This document shows, piece after piece, positions 32,495-44,352 of a stretch of 64,000 nucleotides of DNA. The notes under the pieces were generated by a model. The model saw nothing but the letters and a program-made list of their open reading frames with translations, did not search any database and was not told where the DNA came from. Where the stretch lies: positions 1,674,001-1,738,000 of the forward strand of contig NC_079242.1 in assembly GCF_028009165.1 (NCBI RefSeq), given 5' to 3'. Source of the DNA: Akanthomyces muscarius. Taxonomy: Eukaryota; Ascomycota; Sordariomycetes; Hypocreales; Cordycipitaceae. Every line of letters begins with the position of its first letter. The stretch's first letter is position 1. Made by a program: the position numbers and the translations under genes.

Positions 32495-34288
32495 ATGGCA
32501 ACAGATGACAATGCGTCGACCGATAGCCCAAGTCAGGAATCGCAAGTACCGCCAAACGACTCGACCGATTCGAAGCCACACACTGGACAGGCGACTACAG
32601 CAGTGACGACTGTCGATATCCAGACGCTATCCTTCCCCGATGGATCACGGGGCACATTCCAAACACCAGGACCAGGGTCTGTCTCGACGCCAGTGTCTGG
32701 CGGCTATGCTTCTCCTGGCTACAAGGCGAGCCAGTCGGGTGGCGAGGGAGATGATGGAGCAAGCGTCATGAGCTTTGCGCCGACGATGCGACCGACTGGC
32801 GACATTGCGAGCCTATTTGTCGGTGACCTGAGCAAGCGCAGTACTGCGTGGAACATGCTGCGCTGGCAGGCACCCACTGTTCGACCGTTTGAAACGAGCT
32901 GCTACCGAAATGGCGACACGTTGGCTGAGTTCGAGGGAGAGTTCGATCTTATACCGACCGAAGCAACAGACGACGTTGACGATGCTTCGCGAGTGTCCAT
33001 GTGGAAAGCAAAGCGCAAGCACTACATGATTCTCTCGTCAGCTGGGAAGCCCATTTGGAGCCGACACGGTGACTTGATGCTCATCAACTCTTCGATCGGA
33101 GTGATGCAGACTATCATCTCCTTCTATGAGAGCGCCAGGAGCCCATTGTTAGGATTTACGGCCGGCGACGCCAGATTCGTGGTGCTAACCCGCGGCCCGC
33201 TGTACTTTGTGGCTGTCAGTAAACTTGGCGAGAGCGACTCGCAGCTACGCGCGCAACTCGATGCGCTTTATATGCAAATCCTTTCCACACTCACCCTGCC
33301 AACCCTAAAGAGGATTTTTGTTCATCGACCATCATCTGATCTGAGCAAGCCACTCCAAGGCACCGAAATGCTGCTCTCCTCACTTGCGGACACATTTACG
33401 AGAGGCTCACCGACGACATTACTGGGGTCGCTCGAGTGCCTCAAGATCCGCAAATCGCAGCGTCACTCTATCAATAATACGTTTCTGAAACTCCGCTCGG
33501 ACAAACTTTTATATGGCCTCATTATTGCTGGCGGGAAACTCGTCAGCGTTATTCGCCCGCGACGACACTCGCTACATCCGAGCGATCTACAGCTCATATT
33601 TAACATGCTATTCGAGTCGGACGGCATTAAAGGCGGAGGTGGCGAAAACTGGGTGCCCCTGTGCCTCCCTGCCTTTAACAACGAGGGCTACTTGTACATG
33701 TATGTGAGCTTCTTCGAAGACGATAATCAGGCAATACGAAAAGGATCAGAAGAGGGCGACGCGCAGGCAACCCCTGCCAACCAGCGAATTGCCATGGTGC
33801 TAATTAGCACCGACAAGGAGAGCTTCTTTGGCCTCAAGAAGATGCGCGACGACGTGGCGCAGCAGCTGGCGAAAAACGGAAGCCTGGCCGTGATCCGGAG
33901 CGCCGTGCGGGTTGGGCGACCGCATATTGCCCAAATCGTGCCGGGGAACCCAATGAGCCATTTCCTATACAAGTCCAAAGCCAATGTGCAATTCTGCATG
34001 GCCGCGCTGGAGCCGCCATTTGACGCCATCGCCGAGCGCCGTCGGCTTATGAGCCTGTACCACGAGATGCACGCTGCTGTGCACGCCAAACACGCGCACC
34101 TCAAAATTCTGCACAACACGAGCGAAGATTCCACGTCACTCGCGTGGGTCACCCCCGTCTTCGAGCTCTACTGCGTGGGAGGACCAAACATGTCGCGCGC
34201 GACCATGGGCCAGGGAGCCAACAAGATTATTCAGTGGGCCAAGAAGGAAGAGCAGCGGCTCTTTATCATCGGAGGCGGTGTCTTTTGA
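32495..34288 (+). CDS. MON1: MON1, vacuolar fusion protein (Mon1-Ccz1 Rab7 exchange factor)
   Basis: An intronless gene of 597 residues. The first 160 or so residues are Ser/Thr/Pro-rich and disordered. The MON1 core then starts with [20 protein letters not shown], followed by [15 protein letters not shown] and [16 protein letters not shown] (first longin domain), then blocks characteristic of the family such as [20 protein letters not shown] and [13 protein letters not shown]. The C-terminus ends in [20 protein letters not shown], also family-typical. With Ccz1, Mon1 activates the Rab GTPase Ypt7 on late endosomes and vacuoles. It is needed for vacuole fusion and autophagy, and in plant-pathogenic fungi for infection. 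The length agrees with homologues and nothing is missing. Confidence 0.93.
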   Translation: MATDDNASTDSPSQESQVPPNDSTDSKPHTGQATTAVTTVDIQTLSFPDGSRGTFQTPGPGSVSTPVSGGYASPGYKASQSGGEGDDGASVMSFAPTMRPTGDIASLFVGDLSKRSTAWNMLRWQAPTVRPFETSCYRNGDTLAEFEGEFDLIPTEATDDVDDASRVSMWKAKRKHYMILSSAGKPIWSRHGDLMLINSSIGVMQTIISFYESARSPLLGFTAGDARFVVLTRGPLYFVAVSKLGESDSQLRAQLDALYMQILSTLTLPTLKRIFVHRPSSDLSKPLQGTEMLLSSLADTFTRGSPTTLLGSLECLKIRKSQRHSINNTFLKLRSDKLLYGLIIAGGKLVSVIRPRRHSLHPSDLQLIFNMLFESDGIKGGGGENWVPLCLPAFNNEGYLYMYVSFFEDDNQAIRKGSEEGDAQATPANQRIAMVLISTDKESFFGLKKMRDDVAQQLAKNGSLAVIRSAVRVGRPHIAQIVPGNPMSHFLYKSKANVQFCMAALEPPFDAIAERRRLMSLYHEMHAAVHAKHAHLKILHNTSEDSTSLAWVTPVFELYCVGGPNMSRATMGQGANKIIQWAKKEEQRLFIIGGGVF

Positions 34289-34544
34289 TTGCCGCTAGAG
34301 TAGACCAACAGAGCTAAATAAGTGAGATATCAACTTCAGAGCGTAGCTCAATAACTTTTAGTATATACAAAGAATAAAAGGAAACGCCAAGCCTGGAGCG
34401 CTAAGTGTGAGCGACGCATCTGCTGCTGCCCACGGGGGTACCCGCCCATCATTAAAATAGAAATAAATCGTCCATAAATCTTCAGCCCATTACTCGTTCC
34501 AAAATGTAGAACATCATCATCTTCTGCAGCGTTTCAAGCGTTGT

Positions 34545-35030
34545 TCACCTGGGCGCATCCGTGGTGGAAGCGCCGGCTGAGTAGTCCACCTTTTGAAACG
34601 ACCTCTCGGTTGGTTCGTCGGGCGACGTAGGACGGCTCTTGAAGATGAGAGACCTCCTGGCCCAGCCCTTGACGCGGTCGTTGACGCTGGATTTGCGCTG
34701 CGTCCTTGATTGGCTCCAGGGGAACTCGCGCCACTGCTCCGTGGGCGACGACGACGACGATGGCTGCTCCGGGAATGAGGGTGTGCGCATGGAGCTGCCA
34801 GGCGAGATGCGTCGGATGGAGTCGTCGAGGCTGGAGCGCTCCTGGGAGGAGTGCGAAAGGGGCCCTGATGATGATGAGGAAGAAGAAGCGACGATGCTGA
34901 GAGAGGCGTTCATTATGGCTTCGGAAAAGGGAGCGTCAAAGTCCTCGCGGAATCGCGGGCTGCGCGGGCCGGGATAGTCTGAGAGTCGCCTTGGGGGCAT
35001 TGCGATGTGAAAGTTTGGCTTTGCGGACAT
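34545..35030 (-). CDS. Small disordered fungal protein of unknown function
   Basis: An intronless 161-codon frame (161 residues) opens MSAKPNFHIAMPPRRLSDYP. It contains a folded-looking motif (RSPRFREDFDAPFSEAIMNA), then a poly-Ser run, Ser/Pro-rich sequence and a basic patch (RVKGWARRSLIFKS) near the C-terminus. There is no domain I can name. Codon use, the high Ser/Arg/Pro content and a clear break from flanking non-coding sequence favour a real gene. It converges on MON1, 256 bases away. Confidence 0.65.
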   Translation of the reverse strand: MSAKPNFHIAMPPRRLSDYPGPRSPRFREDFDAPFSEAIMNASLSIVASSSSSSSGPLSHSSQERSSLDDSIRRISPGSSMRTPSFPEQPSSSSSPTEQWREFPWSQSRTQRKSSVNDRVKGWARRSLIFKSRPTSPDEPTERSFQKVDYSAGASTTDAPR

Positions 35031-36930
35031 GACTTTTTAAAGTTTCTTTGTTTCGTTGTTGTTCTTGGTCGTTGTTGGAAGTTGTTTCTGTTATTGAAGG
35101 TTCAGGAGCGATATTAGATGAGGCGTCGGCCGGGGGCGGGAGGGAAGCGAACGACATATAGCGAGCGCACGGTTATGGAGAGAGATCGTGTTGACTCGAG
35201 CACGGCGTTGTGACAATGACGGTGACACACTGAGGGTTACAGCTTTTAAAACAGAGAGCCGGTCACGCAGCAAAGACCAGTGTCGCTGTCGCATGTGTGG
35301 AGTTCCAGGGTATCTTCTGATGCTACCCACACCAGTCCTCTGCGACAGAAACTGCGGCGACAGGGGATGGTCTAGAAAGACGGAAAGACAAACTAGCCTG
35401 GCGGGGACTGTGTGGCGCTCACTAGCAAGTGCCCTATTGTTAATTGCTTTCGCCAGGGAATAATTGGCGGTGCTAGCCAAAAGCCAAGGCAGTGACAGAG
35501 TGGTGGATACAAGGCTTTAATTAGCCCCCAAGAGCAGACACTGCGAGCCCAGACTCATGTGCTCGTCGACTTGGAGACGACGACACTTCCGGGTGGGTGG
35601 GCCTCTGGAAATTACACAAAAAAAACGGTTCATCTTCTAGCGCGGTTTTTGGTGGACAGTTGGGCGAGTCGCTAACCCCAGAACTCGCCGTGGCGTCTGC
35701 CGATCGTCCTGCTGCAAGGTCCGCGAGGGCCAGGCCTTGTCGATAGAGTTTGGACCTTCAAATGCTACACGGATCTAGTCAGGGGCTGATGATGCCGTGT
35801 GGAATGCGGTTGGGCGGAGAGGCGAAGGAAGGAAAAAAAAAATATACGAGCAGAGATGAGATTACAACGTCTTTTGGTGAGACCTTGGGCCAGCAAAAAT
35901 CTGCAATGCAGCTTGTGTCTCGCAGAGTGTGACAACCACAGCCGCTAGGAACCAGTAGCCCCACGGTCATTTCGGCTCACGACGGCCAGAGGCTTGACTT
36001 GGGCCCCATTCGCACGTGAGCGGTCGGGCTCACAAGCCGAAGGCGAGCACAGTGGCTTTGACGGGACGAGAGTGAAAGGGGAAGGCAAGAAGAAGTAGTA
36101 AGGAAAAAAAAAGATCGGCGGGCTGCAAAGGTAAGAATACGAACAGGCTGTCACGCTCCTGTGTTTGCAGCGCTCAAGCGTTGAAGATCTGTTTGCACTA
36201 CCAATCCGCACGCCAGCTGCCAGCTACCAACTGCCGGCCTTAAATCCAGGTACGTAGATTATTGACACTGCGAAACGCAGACCGACAGCTGGCACCGTCT
36301 TGTCTGGTGTGCATGTGACTCGTCGCTTTATGTGCGTCTCCATCACAAACGCCGACACCGTCTACACCATCAAACATCGCGTGCTGCCATCACCACGTTG
36401 CCATCACCATCATCCAGCATGGGCTGCTAAATGGGCCAAAAATCGACAGATATCACAATACACTTTTTTTCTCGCCTGCAGTCGCCTATCCTCGTCTCTC
36501 GCAACCGCACCTTCGTAGTCTTCCGTGCTAATGCCCGCTTTTACCTTGATCCTCATGCTCTTGCCAACCAGAAAGCGATGTCGCCATTCGAAAGACCAGA
36601 CAGGCAGGCAGGCAGCGGCTTGCTGCCGTTTTGGAATTTCCTAGGCGAATCTTCCGCACGCCTTTGAACCCTTTGCATGTTTCCCCTTCCACGCCCTGGC
36701 GGACGTCGCAATGCACATCTTGCTCCGATATACTTGAAAACTTGCTCTTGCTAAAAACGATTGCTCCCGGGGGCACCAATTTTGAACTCACCTGGCCTGA
36801 CGACCTTGCTTCTTGCTTTCGTTTTCGACTTATTCTTCATCGTTACCAGCGTTCACATACACTTTTATTCTTCGTGTGCTGCAGTACGCCGCCAGGCTGG
36901 CCTACCAATAGTCCACGCAGCAGAGTGAAA
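35031..36930. promoter_or_regulatory. Divergent promoter region, gene-free
   Basis: This 1.9 kb separates the starts of the small disordered protein (minus) and the long disordered protein (plus). The plus-side 600 bases are pyrimidine-rich, as in fungal 5' leaders. No conserved coding frame or specific motif was found. Confidence 0.45.
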
Positions 36931-39872
36931 ATGGCTCAAGCCCACGGGACTCTTGGTCTTTACTCTAGCGGTACAGCGCATCAGAGCTCCATCTCAAGGT
37001 GTCTTACGCTTCCAGACTTGGAGCGGGAGCCGTCACGATGGCCTCTTCAAACTGTGGACGATAACGCGGCAGCCTCCCGTTGCTTTACGGGACCCCAAGC
37101 ACGACCGAAAGTGTCACACGAATCAGAGCAATTCAGACAGCACTCTGTCGTCGATAGAAACTTCCACTCTGCATATCATGCGCCTTTTCGGCCAAGGCGT
37201 GACCTTGACGACCCTTCTTTCTCAAGAGATCCGACATCGCGCAGCTTCGAGGAGGACCAGCTCGCCCATGAACGCAGGATTCGATCTTACAGGGACACAA
37301 CATCTGAAATTATATCATTGTATGCGTCCAGGAATACAATGGCTCAAAACACCACGCTGGTTCGACACGGTGATGATGCTTCCTCGACAACCTCCCATTC
37401 AAAGCATCCTGTAAGTCAACGTCACGCGCAGTCCAGCAGTACACACCTTCGAAATGTATCTTGGCAAAAATCAAGAACTCCAGGACCTTATCCTACGCGT
37501 CTAAGACGTCCCGGCACTGGTATCACCTCTCCCACCATTGCAGAGGCTCGCGGCAGGGAATTCAGTAGAATGGCCGAGGGTGAACGTGGCCGTCATGTAC
37601 GTCTCATTCTCGACGATGAGACTGTTACTGAATGCTGACGCCGAAGCAGAGGACACCACACAATCTTCATAGAACCTCGCTTGCTAACAACCAAAGAAGA
37701 GTCCCTCCGTTGTCTCTCCGTGCCGAAATGAACAAGTCATCCAGCTCACTGCCATCTAGATCTTCGCCTGGTCCAAACCACTACTTGACAGCATCGGGCC
37801 GCGCTAGAACGCCGAGTTCCACTGTGTCTTGGGCATCGAGGCCCTCTGATAGGTATTACATGGGCTCAACCGACCAGAGCAGTAGATCCGCAAGCTTAAC
37901 ATCAATCGTTGAGATGTATCAGCGACCAATGACATCAAGCAGCACCTGCCCAGCCATGCGGCCTAGCGGCACTCTCTACTATGATTACACCGAGGACTTC
38001 AACGACCCGAGACCTGAGGGCGCCCGTCAGCCAGACATGCCGATTTCCCCAGTCCCGCACAGGGCCTGTGGCGGCACAAAACCGACCATGCTTCAGCAAG
38101 ATATGGAATTAAAGGTGCACGGTGCCATTCATAGCCCTTCAATTCCTGGTTCCACTTATCCTGCCTACCGAGGCGGCTATAATCAGGCAGACAGTAGCAT
38201 CGACGAATCATTTGACTCTTATCTTCAAGGCAGTCACGATGACTCCATCGAGGAGATTGAACGGGCTATTGCGAACGCAATTTCCAGCGCGGCGGCAGAC
38301 AAGCTGATGGCAGCTTCGGAACATTTGAATACCTACACGGATGCGCTCCGAAGCAGAAGGGTAGAGAACCAGACCAATCTGATCAATGGTCCCAATATAT
38401 CACGCCGCCTGCCTGCCACAGAAAAACAGTACGGCTTGAAGACGGCAGCTCCGAATATCGAGATGAATAACAACACTAGACGAGCTTCCCAGTTGAGTCT
38501 CAACAAAAACGCCATGGCGCTGGATCCAGCGTTCGCAGACTTTACGTCCCTGCTGTCCTCCTTCGAGAGATTGGCAAAGTCCCCATTCTCGAGGCTTAGT
38601 GACGAAGATGATGTCGACGAGCGGCATAGCAGAAGAAACAGCAAATTATCGACCATGGAAACGCTAGATGAGATCAAAAACACGGAAAACAAGTACCTGA
38701 AGCGTCATCGTCGCAACATAGCTACCGCCCGGGCTGCCACTCCAGCGCTCAGCACCAGCGGGTCCCTGACCGAGCAACCTTCATCATTGGGTGAGGATAC
38801 AATGACTCTCACGCCTGAGCCTCTATCTCCGCATCGTAAAAAGAAAGACCAGCCCGACTTGCACCAGAGATTCATGAAAGCCCTGCCACCTCTCCCAGCG
38901 GAGAGACCTGGCATGCACCCTACTCACGATATTCACTGCTCGGCCGACAAACAGAGAAAAAATGATTCTGCCATCTCTGAGGTTCGGTCACTATCTCTCA
39001 GAAGTCATATGTCGCGCTCAGGTAGCCCTGGGAAGTTGAAGCTGCGTGGTCACCCGCCCTCCTTATCTGGAGATGTTGACCATGCGATTGTATCGAATGG
39101 TGCGCAACGAGAACGACGCTCCGCTGACGAGTGTAGACCTAGCACCAATATTAAACCCCCTCCGAGGCTCAAGTTGAAGATATCCCGAAATCAACTAGGC
39201 AGAGGGCGAAGTGCTCAGACTGGATCAGTGATTCGTAACAATCGGCTGAAGCAGTGTAATGCACTGGCCGACGTGGCGCGGCCACCACATACCGAATTTG
39301 ATAAGAAAACAGAGAAAACTCAAGACATGGCGAGAATAAAAGAGCACAATGAGCGACAGGAGCCATTTACTCCCGGATTTGGCTTACGAGACAGTGCAGG
39401 CGCATCGTGTCAACCATCTGACCAGTTCAACCTCTCTTATCCACCGACCCCGGTTGAAAGCGCAGATGCCATGCTACCACGGCCAAGATCCTTTCGCGAA
39501 TCGGTAGAAGATATGCGAACAGTGCAATCAGAAACTGGCGTGGCAACGTCGTGCCGTATCAAGCCTAAGTTTTCGTTTCTGCGATTACGGCCTGCGAATC
39601 CGGCTGCGCATGCAACGCTCATCAAGCCTGCACCTGGTCCGCTTTGCAATAATTACGGTCCTGATCCAAATATGACGCAGAGAAAATTGACCGGTGCTTC
39701 TGCAAGTCAATTTGATTCGACCATATCTGAGAATGCGGCTAGAAGTGCGTCCGTAAAGTCAGAACGGGTGGGCAATCGAGTAAAGCGGTGGGCCACGGAT
39801 GCCAAGCGTGTGGTTCGGTCGTACGTTCGGCGCACACTCATTCGGACTCCCAAAAGCGCGACGACGTACTGA
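36931..39872 (+). CDS. Large disordered fungal protein of unknown function
   Basis: Two exons, 36931-37596 and 37650-39872, joined across a 53-base GTACGT...GCAG intron, give 962 residues. The frame upstream of 36931 stays open, but the ATG at 36931 (MAQAHGTLGLYS) follows a pyrimidine-rich leader and is the natural start. The protein is dominated by Ser, Arg, Pro and Thr. A possible short helical segment runs EEIERAIANAISSAAADKL, and another block is FADFTSLLSSFERLAKSPF. Basic-proline segments (LSPHRKKKD, KPPPRLKLKISR) and a strongly basic C-terminus (RVKRWATDAKRVVRSYVRR) could bind membrane, nucleic acid or microtubules. No catalytic motif is visible. Confidence 0.75.
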
Positions 39873-40321
39873 GTAGGAGCCGGTCTGTTAGGTTGTAGGC
39901 CAGGCTTATAAACACGATTAATTCCTTGGAGGCCCCGAATTTTGATCCATCGACATGGCTCCGACTGTATGAGCAATGGAGCCATCTGCTACTGGCGGTT
40001 ATGTGAGCTAGAGACTAGAATTAATTCTGATAATACAGACTCAAATTAGCAATATTAAAAACCTGGGTTAACACCATTGTACATACTCTTTGCCTCTCAG
40101 TATGGAACGAATATGAGGCGGCAGAGATGAATGGTATCGGTGAAAATGGCCAGCGGAGGTGCAAGTCCGAAGAGCTGGGCTCCGCGGGACACCCACTTGA
40201 CGAGTCATGAGAGCTGGACGATGCGGGCAATGCTGGGGTAAAATTAAGACAAAACAACTACAACTGACTATACCGAGAGCTAAAATCAAAGTAATCCTCT
40301 TTTTTTAAACATACAGTCAGA
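39873..40321. other. Short intergenic region
   Basis: 449 bases between two plus-strand genes, AT-rich near 40010-40080 and again just before the next start (poly-T at 40301-40307). It presumably holds the 3' UTR of the upstream gene and the promoter of the downstream gene. No gene was seen. Confidence 0.45.
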
Positions 40322-41215
40322 ATGTCTCGTCAAAATTATGCGGTAGCGACTGGCGTTGACGTTCGTCTCGCGGCGCGCAATGAAGTACACACTGGTCCGA
40401 CTTCGGGCCTTGCGCCGGGCTTCCTACAGGCCAACTTGTTGGTTTTACCAGTTGAATATGCCGACGACTTCAGAAAGCTCTGCGCGCGCAACCCGGTGCC
40501 GTGTCCCCTCATTGCCGAATCCTCGTGCCTGGGCAGCTTCGACAGCGTCTCAGGCAGCACCACGCCCCGCCTGACCATGAAGGGCTGCGTCGACCTGCGG
40601 ACCGACATCCCGGCCTACATGGTCTACCGCGACTCGAAGCTGGTGCGGTCGCACTGCCGGGACATCAAGGACGAGTGGACGGCCGGCCACGTCGGGTTCC
40701 TGATTGGCTGCTCGTACAGCTTCGAGACGGCGCTGGCGGCGGCGGGCCTGCCGCCGCGGCATGTCGCGCTGCGGCGCAACGTGCCCATGTACCGGACGAC
40801 GCTGGCGCTGTGCCCCGCGGGCGTGTTCACGGGCGGGACGTACGTCGTCTCGATGCGGCCGTACCGGCGGCGCGACGTGGAGCAGGTCCGGGCGGTGACG
40901 AGGCGGTTCGGCGCGACGCACGGCGAGCCGATTGCGTGGGGGTGGGAGGCGCTGCAGGCGCTGGGCATACGGGACGTCGATGCGCCGGAATGGGGCGACG
41001 CGCCGCTGACGATGGACGGGAGGCCGTTGGGGGGGATGAGAAGAGAGCAGGGCGAGCAGGGAGAGGAGGAAGAGGAAGAGGTGCCGGTGTTTTGGGGATG
41101 TGGCGTGACACCGCAGGAGGCCGTGATGAGAGCTGGACTTAGAGGCGTGGTGATGGCGCATGCACCTGGTCATATGCTGCTGCTGGATGCAAGGGATGAG
41201 GATGTTGTTGGTTGA
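40322..41215 (+). CDS. DUF1445 / D-glutamate cyclase-like enzyme (UPF0317 hydro-lyase family)
   Basis: An intronless gene of 297 residues, about the family's usual length. Family blocks appear in order: GLAPGFLQANLLVLP, YADDFRKLCARNPVPCPLI, VDLRTDIPAYMVYRD, HVGFLIGCSYSFETALAAAG, RNVPMYRT, GTYVVSMRPY, VFWGCGVTPQEAVM and MAHAPGHMLLLD. Bacterial members (YcsI/UPF0317) were long called putative hydro-lyases. The animal homologue domain is a D-glutamate cyclase that makes 5-oxo-D-proline, so a role in D-amino acid or pyroglutamate handling is likely. Most of the gene after about 40500 is very rich in G and C at third positions, more than its neighbours. A run of glutamates (about residues 247-253) is inserted before the conserved C-terminal block. 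Confidence 0.85.
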   Translation: MSRQNYAVATGVDVRLAARNEVHTGPTSGLAPGFLQANLLVLPVEYADDFRKLCARNPVPCPLIAESSCLGSFDSVSGSTTPRLTMKGCVDLRTDIPAYMVYRDSKLVRSHCRDIKDEWTAGHVGFLIGCSYSFETALAAAGLPPRHVALRRNVPMYRTTLALCPAGVFTGGTYVVSMRPYRRRDVEQVRAVTRRFGATHGEPIAWGWEALQALGIRDVDAPEWGDAPLTMDGRPLGGMRREQGEQGEEEEEEVPVFWGCGVTPQEAVMRAGLRGVVMAHAPGHMLLLDARDEDVVG

Positions 41216-42046
41216 ATGGGGGCTTAAGGGATGTGGGATGACTTTTCTTTTGTTGGCTTTGGATTTATATATTGGCACGCGTGCATCGTAGATATATTAC
41301 GTTGAGCGAGACGACGAGCGACGATATCGGAAGCCGGGAGGTTGAAGCTAGCGACAGTACCGCTATGACAGACAAATATGACGAATATTTCCTTGAAAGA
41401 AGGATAGAATAAGCCGAAAAGAGAAGCGACGGGAAGAAGGGGTAAGCAAGCACCAATAAATGCAGCAAGACACAACTGCAATGATAGGATTGAAAGTCGT
41501 GCTCGCCTGGCCGTTAATGTAGCGGTCGCCCAGTGAGCTCTGTACCTACCTGGGTACGTATCCACAGATGTACTGAGGAAAATACGTGAGTGGCCAGGCT
41601 GTTGATTATTATCGAAGGAAAAAATAAGAATAAAATAATAGGAAGATACAAAAAATAGGAGAAATCTGAAGGATAGAAATAGATACAAAGATAAAGAGAT
41701 ATGATAACAAGCCACTGCTTCTATTTGGCGTGCTATTCTAGAACCCTGGTGCTATGTACCTAGGCAAGGTACTTCAGTGGACAGTGGCCCTCTGCAACCC
41801 CACCCCCACAACAGGCCGATGGTGCTGAAGGCCGAGGCGTTCAGCGCCTGACGTACCAGGTTCAGCTACCGCGGCCAGCCTTGAAGAGCCTCTTTACATC
41901 CACCGCAGCCATCACCCCTCTTCGTTTGCAACATCGAAGCTACAAGAAACGATATTCGGAAACTTGCTTTCAGGCCTACGGGCCACTAATTCTTGTCTTC
42001 GGTAGCCTATCCGCGACCTTTCGATTGAGCTCTCGAAACGATTGAG
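41216..42046. other. Intergenic region before the Zn2Cys6 gene
   Basis: This 831-base stretch has an AT-rich first half (A-rich on plus, about 41580-41710) and a normal second half that presumably contains the promoter of the Zn2Cys6 gene. A minus-strand frame of 163 codons at 41224-41715 is Phe/Ser/Tyr-rich only because of the A-rich tract and is not accepted as a gene. Confidence 0.5.
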
Positions 42047-44352
42047 ATGGAAGAAACGCAAACTCCCATGGGAGAGTCGATTCGCACCTCGTAAGTGGGA
42101 CGGACTCACCTTTTGGTTGTTCATGGTACTGACGACAGCCACTTATAGCTGCGAGCGATGTCGCCGTCGCAAGGTTGGCGCATACGTATCTTGAGTCACT
42201 TAGTATAGTCAGCTAACTGCCCAAGGATAGATCAAATGTGATCGCAAGCGGCCCTGCTCCAGATGTGTCAAGGCTGGCAAAGAATGTATCCTGCAAGGCA
42301 CTGGTGAGAAGCAAAGGTGACGCCAAGGCCCCCGTGACTATTCCTGGACCCTTGACTGACCTCAAAACTATAGACCAGTGTCAAAAAGCTACGTGACTGC
42401 CCTCGAGGGCCAAATTGCGGCTCTCGAGCAAGTTATTCGGAGGCTCGCCCTGGCCGACGGCGCAGAGCGTGATGAGATTCTCGCCCAACTCCCGACCTTG
42501 TCCGTGACGGCGTCAGACGGCGCTCCAGCACCAGAAAAGACGGAGACACCTTCTGACCCCAGCGTTGTGGCCGCGCGACTTCGATCTGGCCAGCTTCGGC
42601 GCTTGCACCCGAGCCAAGGCGCGCAATTCTTTGGCGGCACCAGTTTCCTGCAAATGCATCTCTCGAGAGAATCTTCTGTGCCGAGTGGCCCCTCTGCCCT
42701 CGTCGACTCTCCCACGACAAACCATCCTCATGCACTCCAGGACTCAAACTTTGAGCTTGCAGCCATTCCTTCTGTCCCTGTCCCCTCAGTCGGCCCCGGA
42801 GCCGAGTCAGATGAGTCGACGCCTCAGAGCAGCGCTTTCCAATACGCTCCACACGACGAAATGTCACAAAAGCTCATGGCGACCTTTTTCAAAGAGCAAT
42901 ACCAATACAGCATGATTGTGTACAGAGAATACTTTTTTCGAGACTACGACGTTGGGTCCGGCAAGTACTACTCGGATGTGCTTCTATATGCCATTTGCGC
43001 GCTAGGTGCGCTCCAGTACGACGACACGCTCAACGTCTCTGAAGTCTTTGCCGGCCAGGCGCAGACATTACTCTACGGCTCGCTGGACAACCCGGATCTC
43101 ACGCTGCTGCAAGCCTTGGTGCTACTAGGCTACCGGGAGATTGCGGTTGGGCGGACCTCCAAGGGGTGGCTGTTTTGCGGCATGGCGTTTCGCCTCGCCC
43201 ACGAGATGGGCCTGCATCTGGATCCAAGCAACTGGGACGGCTTCACAGGGTTTCATCGCGATCGTGAAATTCTGCGTCGTGTGTACTGGGCCGTCTTCAC
43301 GGCGGACAAGCAGCTGAGCCTCTACTTTGGCCGCCCGCCCGCACTCTACCCTAACGAATCGGATGTGCGAAATACTATTCGTCTTCAGTATCCGCCAGAT
43401 TGGCAGGGCCTGCTTGAGACATACCTCTGCGAAAAGGTGTCTGCGACGGAGTTTGAAGATGGCGTCGCTCTGGTCGGATCATTTATCTATCGCGCAGAAC
43501 TGTCCAAAATCATTCACGTCATGATTACTGATTTGTTTGAGAACCGCCGCGGCGACTCTGACCCAGCCGTCGTAGCGGCCAAATCGCGCCAGATTCACGT
43601 ATCGCTCACCAAATGGCTTTCCAGCCTGCCAGGGACTGTGCACTGGAACCAATGGACAGTAGGCAAGGTGCCGCCTTCTGTGCTTCATCTGCAGTAAGTA
43701 TCGCCTATGATTATGAGGATTATTGAGCGTTGGCTGACAGCATGTTAGCATGGTCTTCCATACAGTCATGATCATTCTCCACAGACCACCTTCAAATATG
43801 TTTGACAAGCCAGGCATTGCCGAAAGTGAAGATGTCGAAATCTGCTACGAATCGCTGCAGGCTATCCAGCGCTTGATGAGAAGCTTCTCTCGCTTCTACC
43901 GATACCGGTCCCTTCCTCTGGATTTCGTGCAAACCCTCGCGACCGCCACAGGCATTGTGCTGATGCGGAGATACTTGCTGAAAGCATCATGGACGGACCC
44001 CGAGATTGAGAGGTCCGTCTCGCTGCTTCTAGACGCCATGAATGAAATTCAGAATACTTGGCCGCCGGTCCGCGAAATCCGAGACTCGTTGATGCAGGCG
44101 CAGCAGAGCCAGGCCGTCCTACCCCCCGAGGTGCCCTTCTCAGGCAACGATTTGATGACGGGCCTGCATCTCGACATCTCTGCCATGGGCAACTTTATGC
44201 CAGCGTTTGGCAGCGGCGGCGCCGGGGGCAGCGCGGGCGGTGACGACGACATTGATACGCTAATCACAGATGAGTTTTTGAGCGCGCAGATGCAGACGAC
44301 GGATCCGATTATGCAGTCGTTTGACTTTAACCAGCCTCCTGGGATGAGCTAA
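42047..44352 (+). CDS. Zn2Cys6 transcription factor with fungal-specific regulatory domain
   Basis: Five exons, 42047-42090, 42149-42173, 42231-42316, 42374-43693 and 43749-44352, join in phase to 692 residues. Three introns cut through or beside the DNA-binding domain, leaving a 25-base exon. The zinc cluster reads CERCRRRKIKC then CSRCVKAGKEC, spacing C-x2-C-x6-C-x5-C-x2-C-x6-C, with all six ligands present. A short coiled coil (YVTALEGQIAALEQVIRRL) for dimerisation follows. The middle is the fungal_trans domain, marked by GRTSKGWLFCGMAFRLAHEMGLH around residues 310-330. The C-terminal tail is Gly-rich then acidic (GDDDIDTLITDEF), suitable as an activation region. The donor at 42317 was preferred over one at 42304 because only it keeps the frame. 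The targets are unknown; no metabolic cluster adjoins it. Confidence 0.88.

Noticed and set aside
42301..42316. Donor site at 42304 for exon 3 of the Zn2Cys6 gene
   Set aside because: Using it breaks the reading frame into exon 4. The donor at 42317 keeps the frame and yields a natural linker after the zinc cluster.
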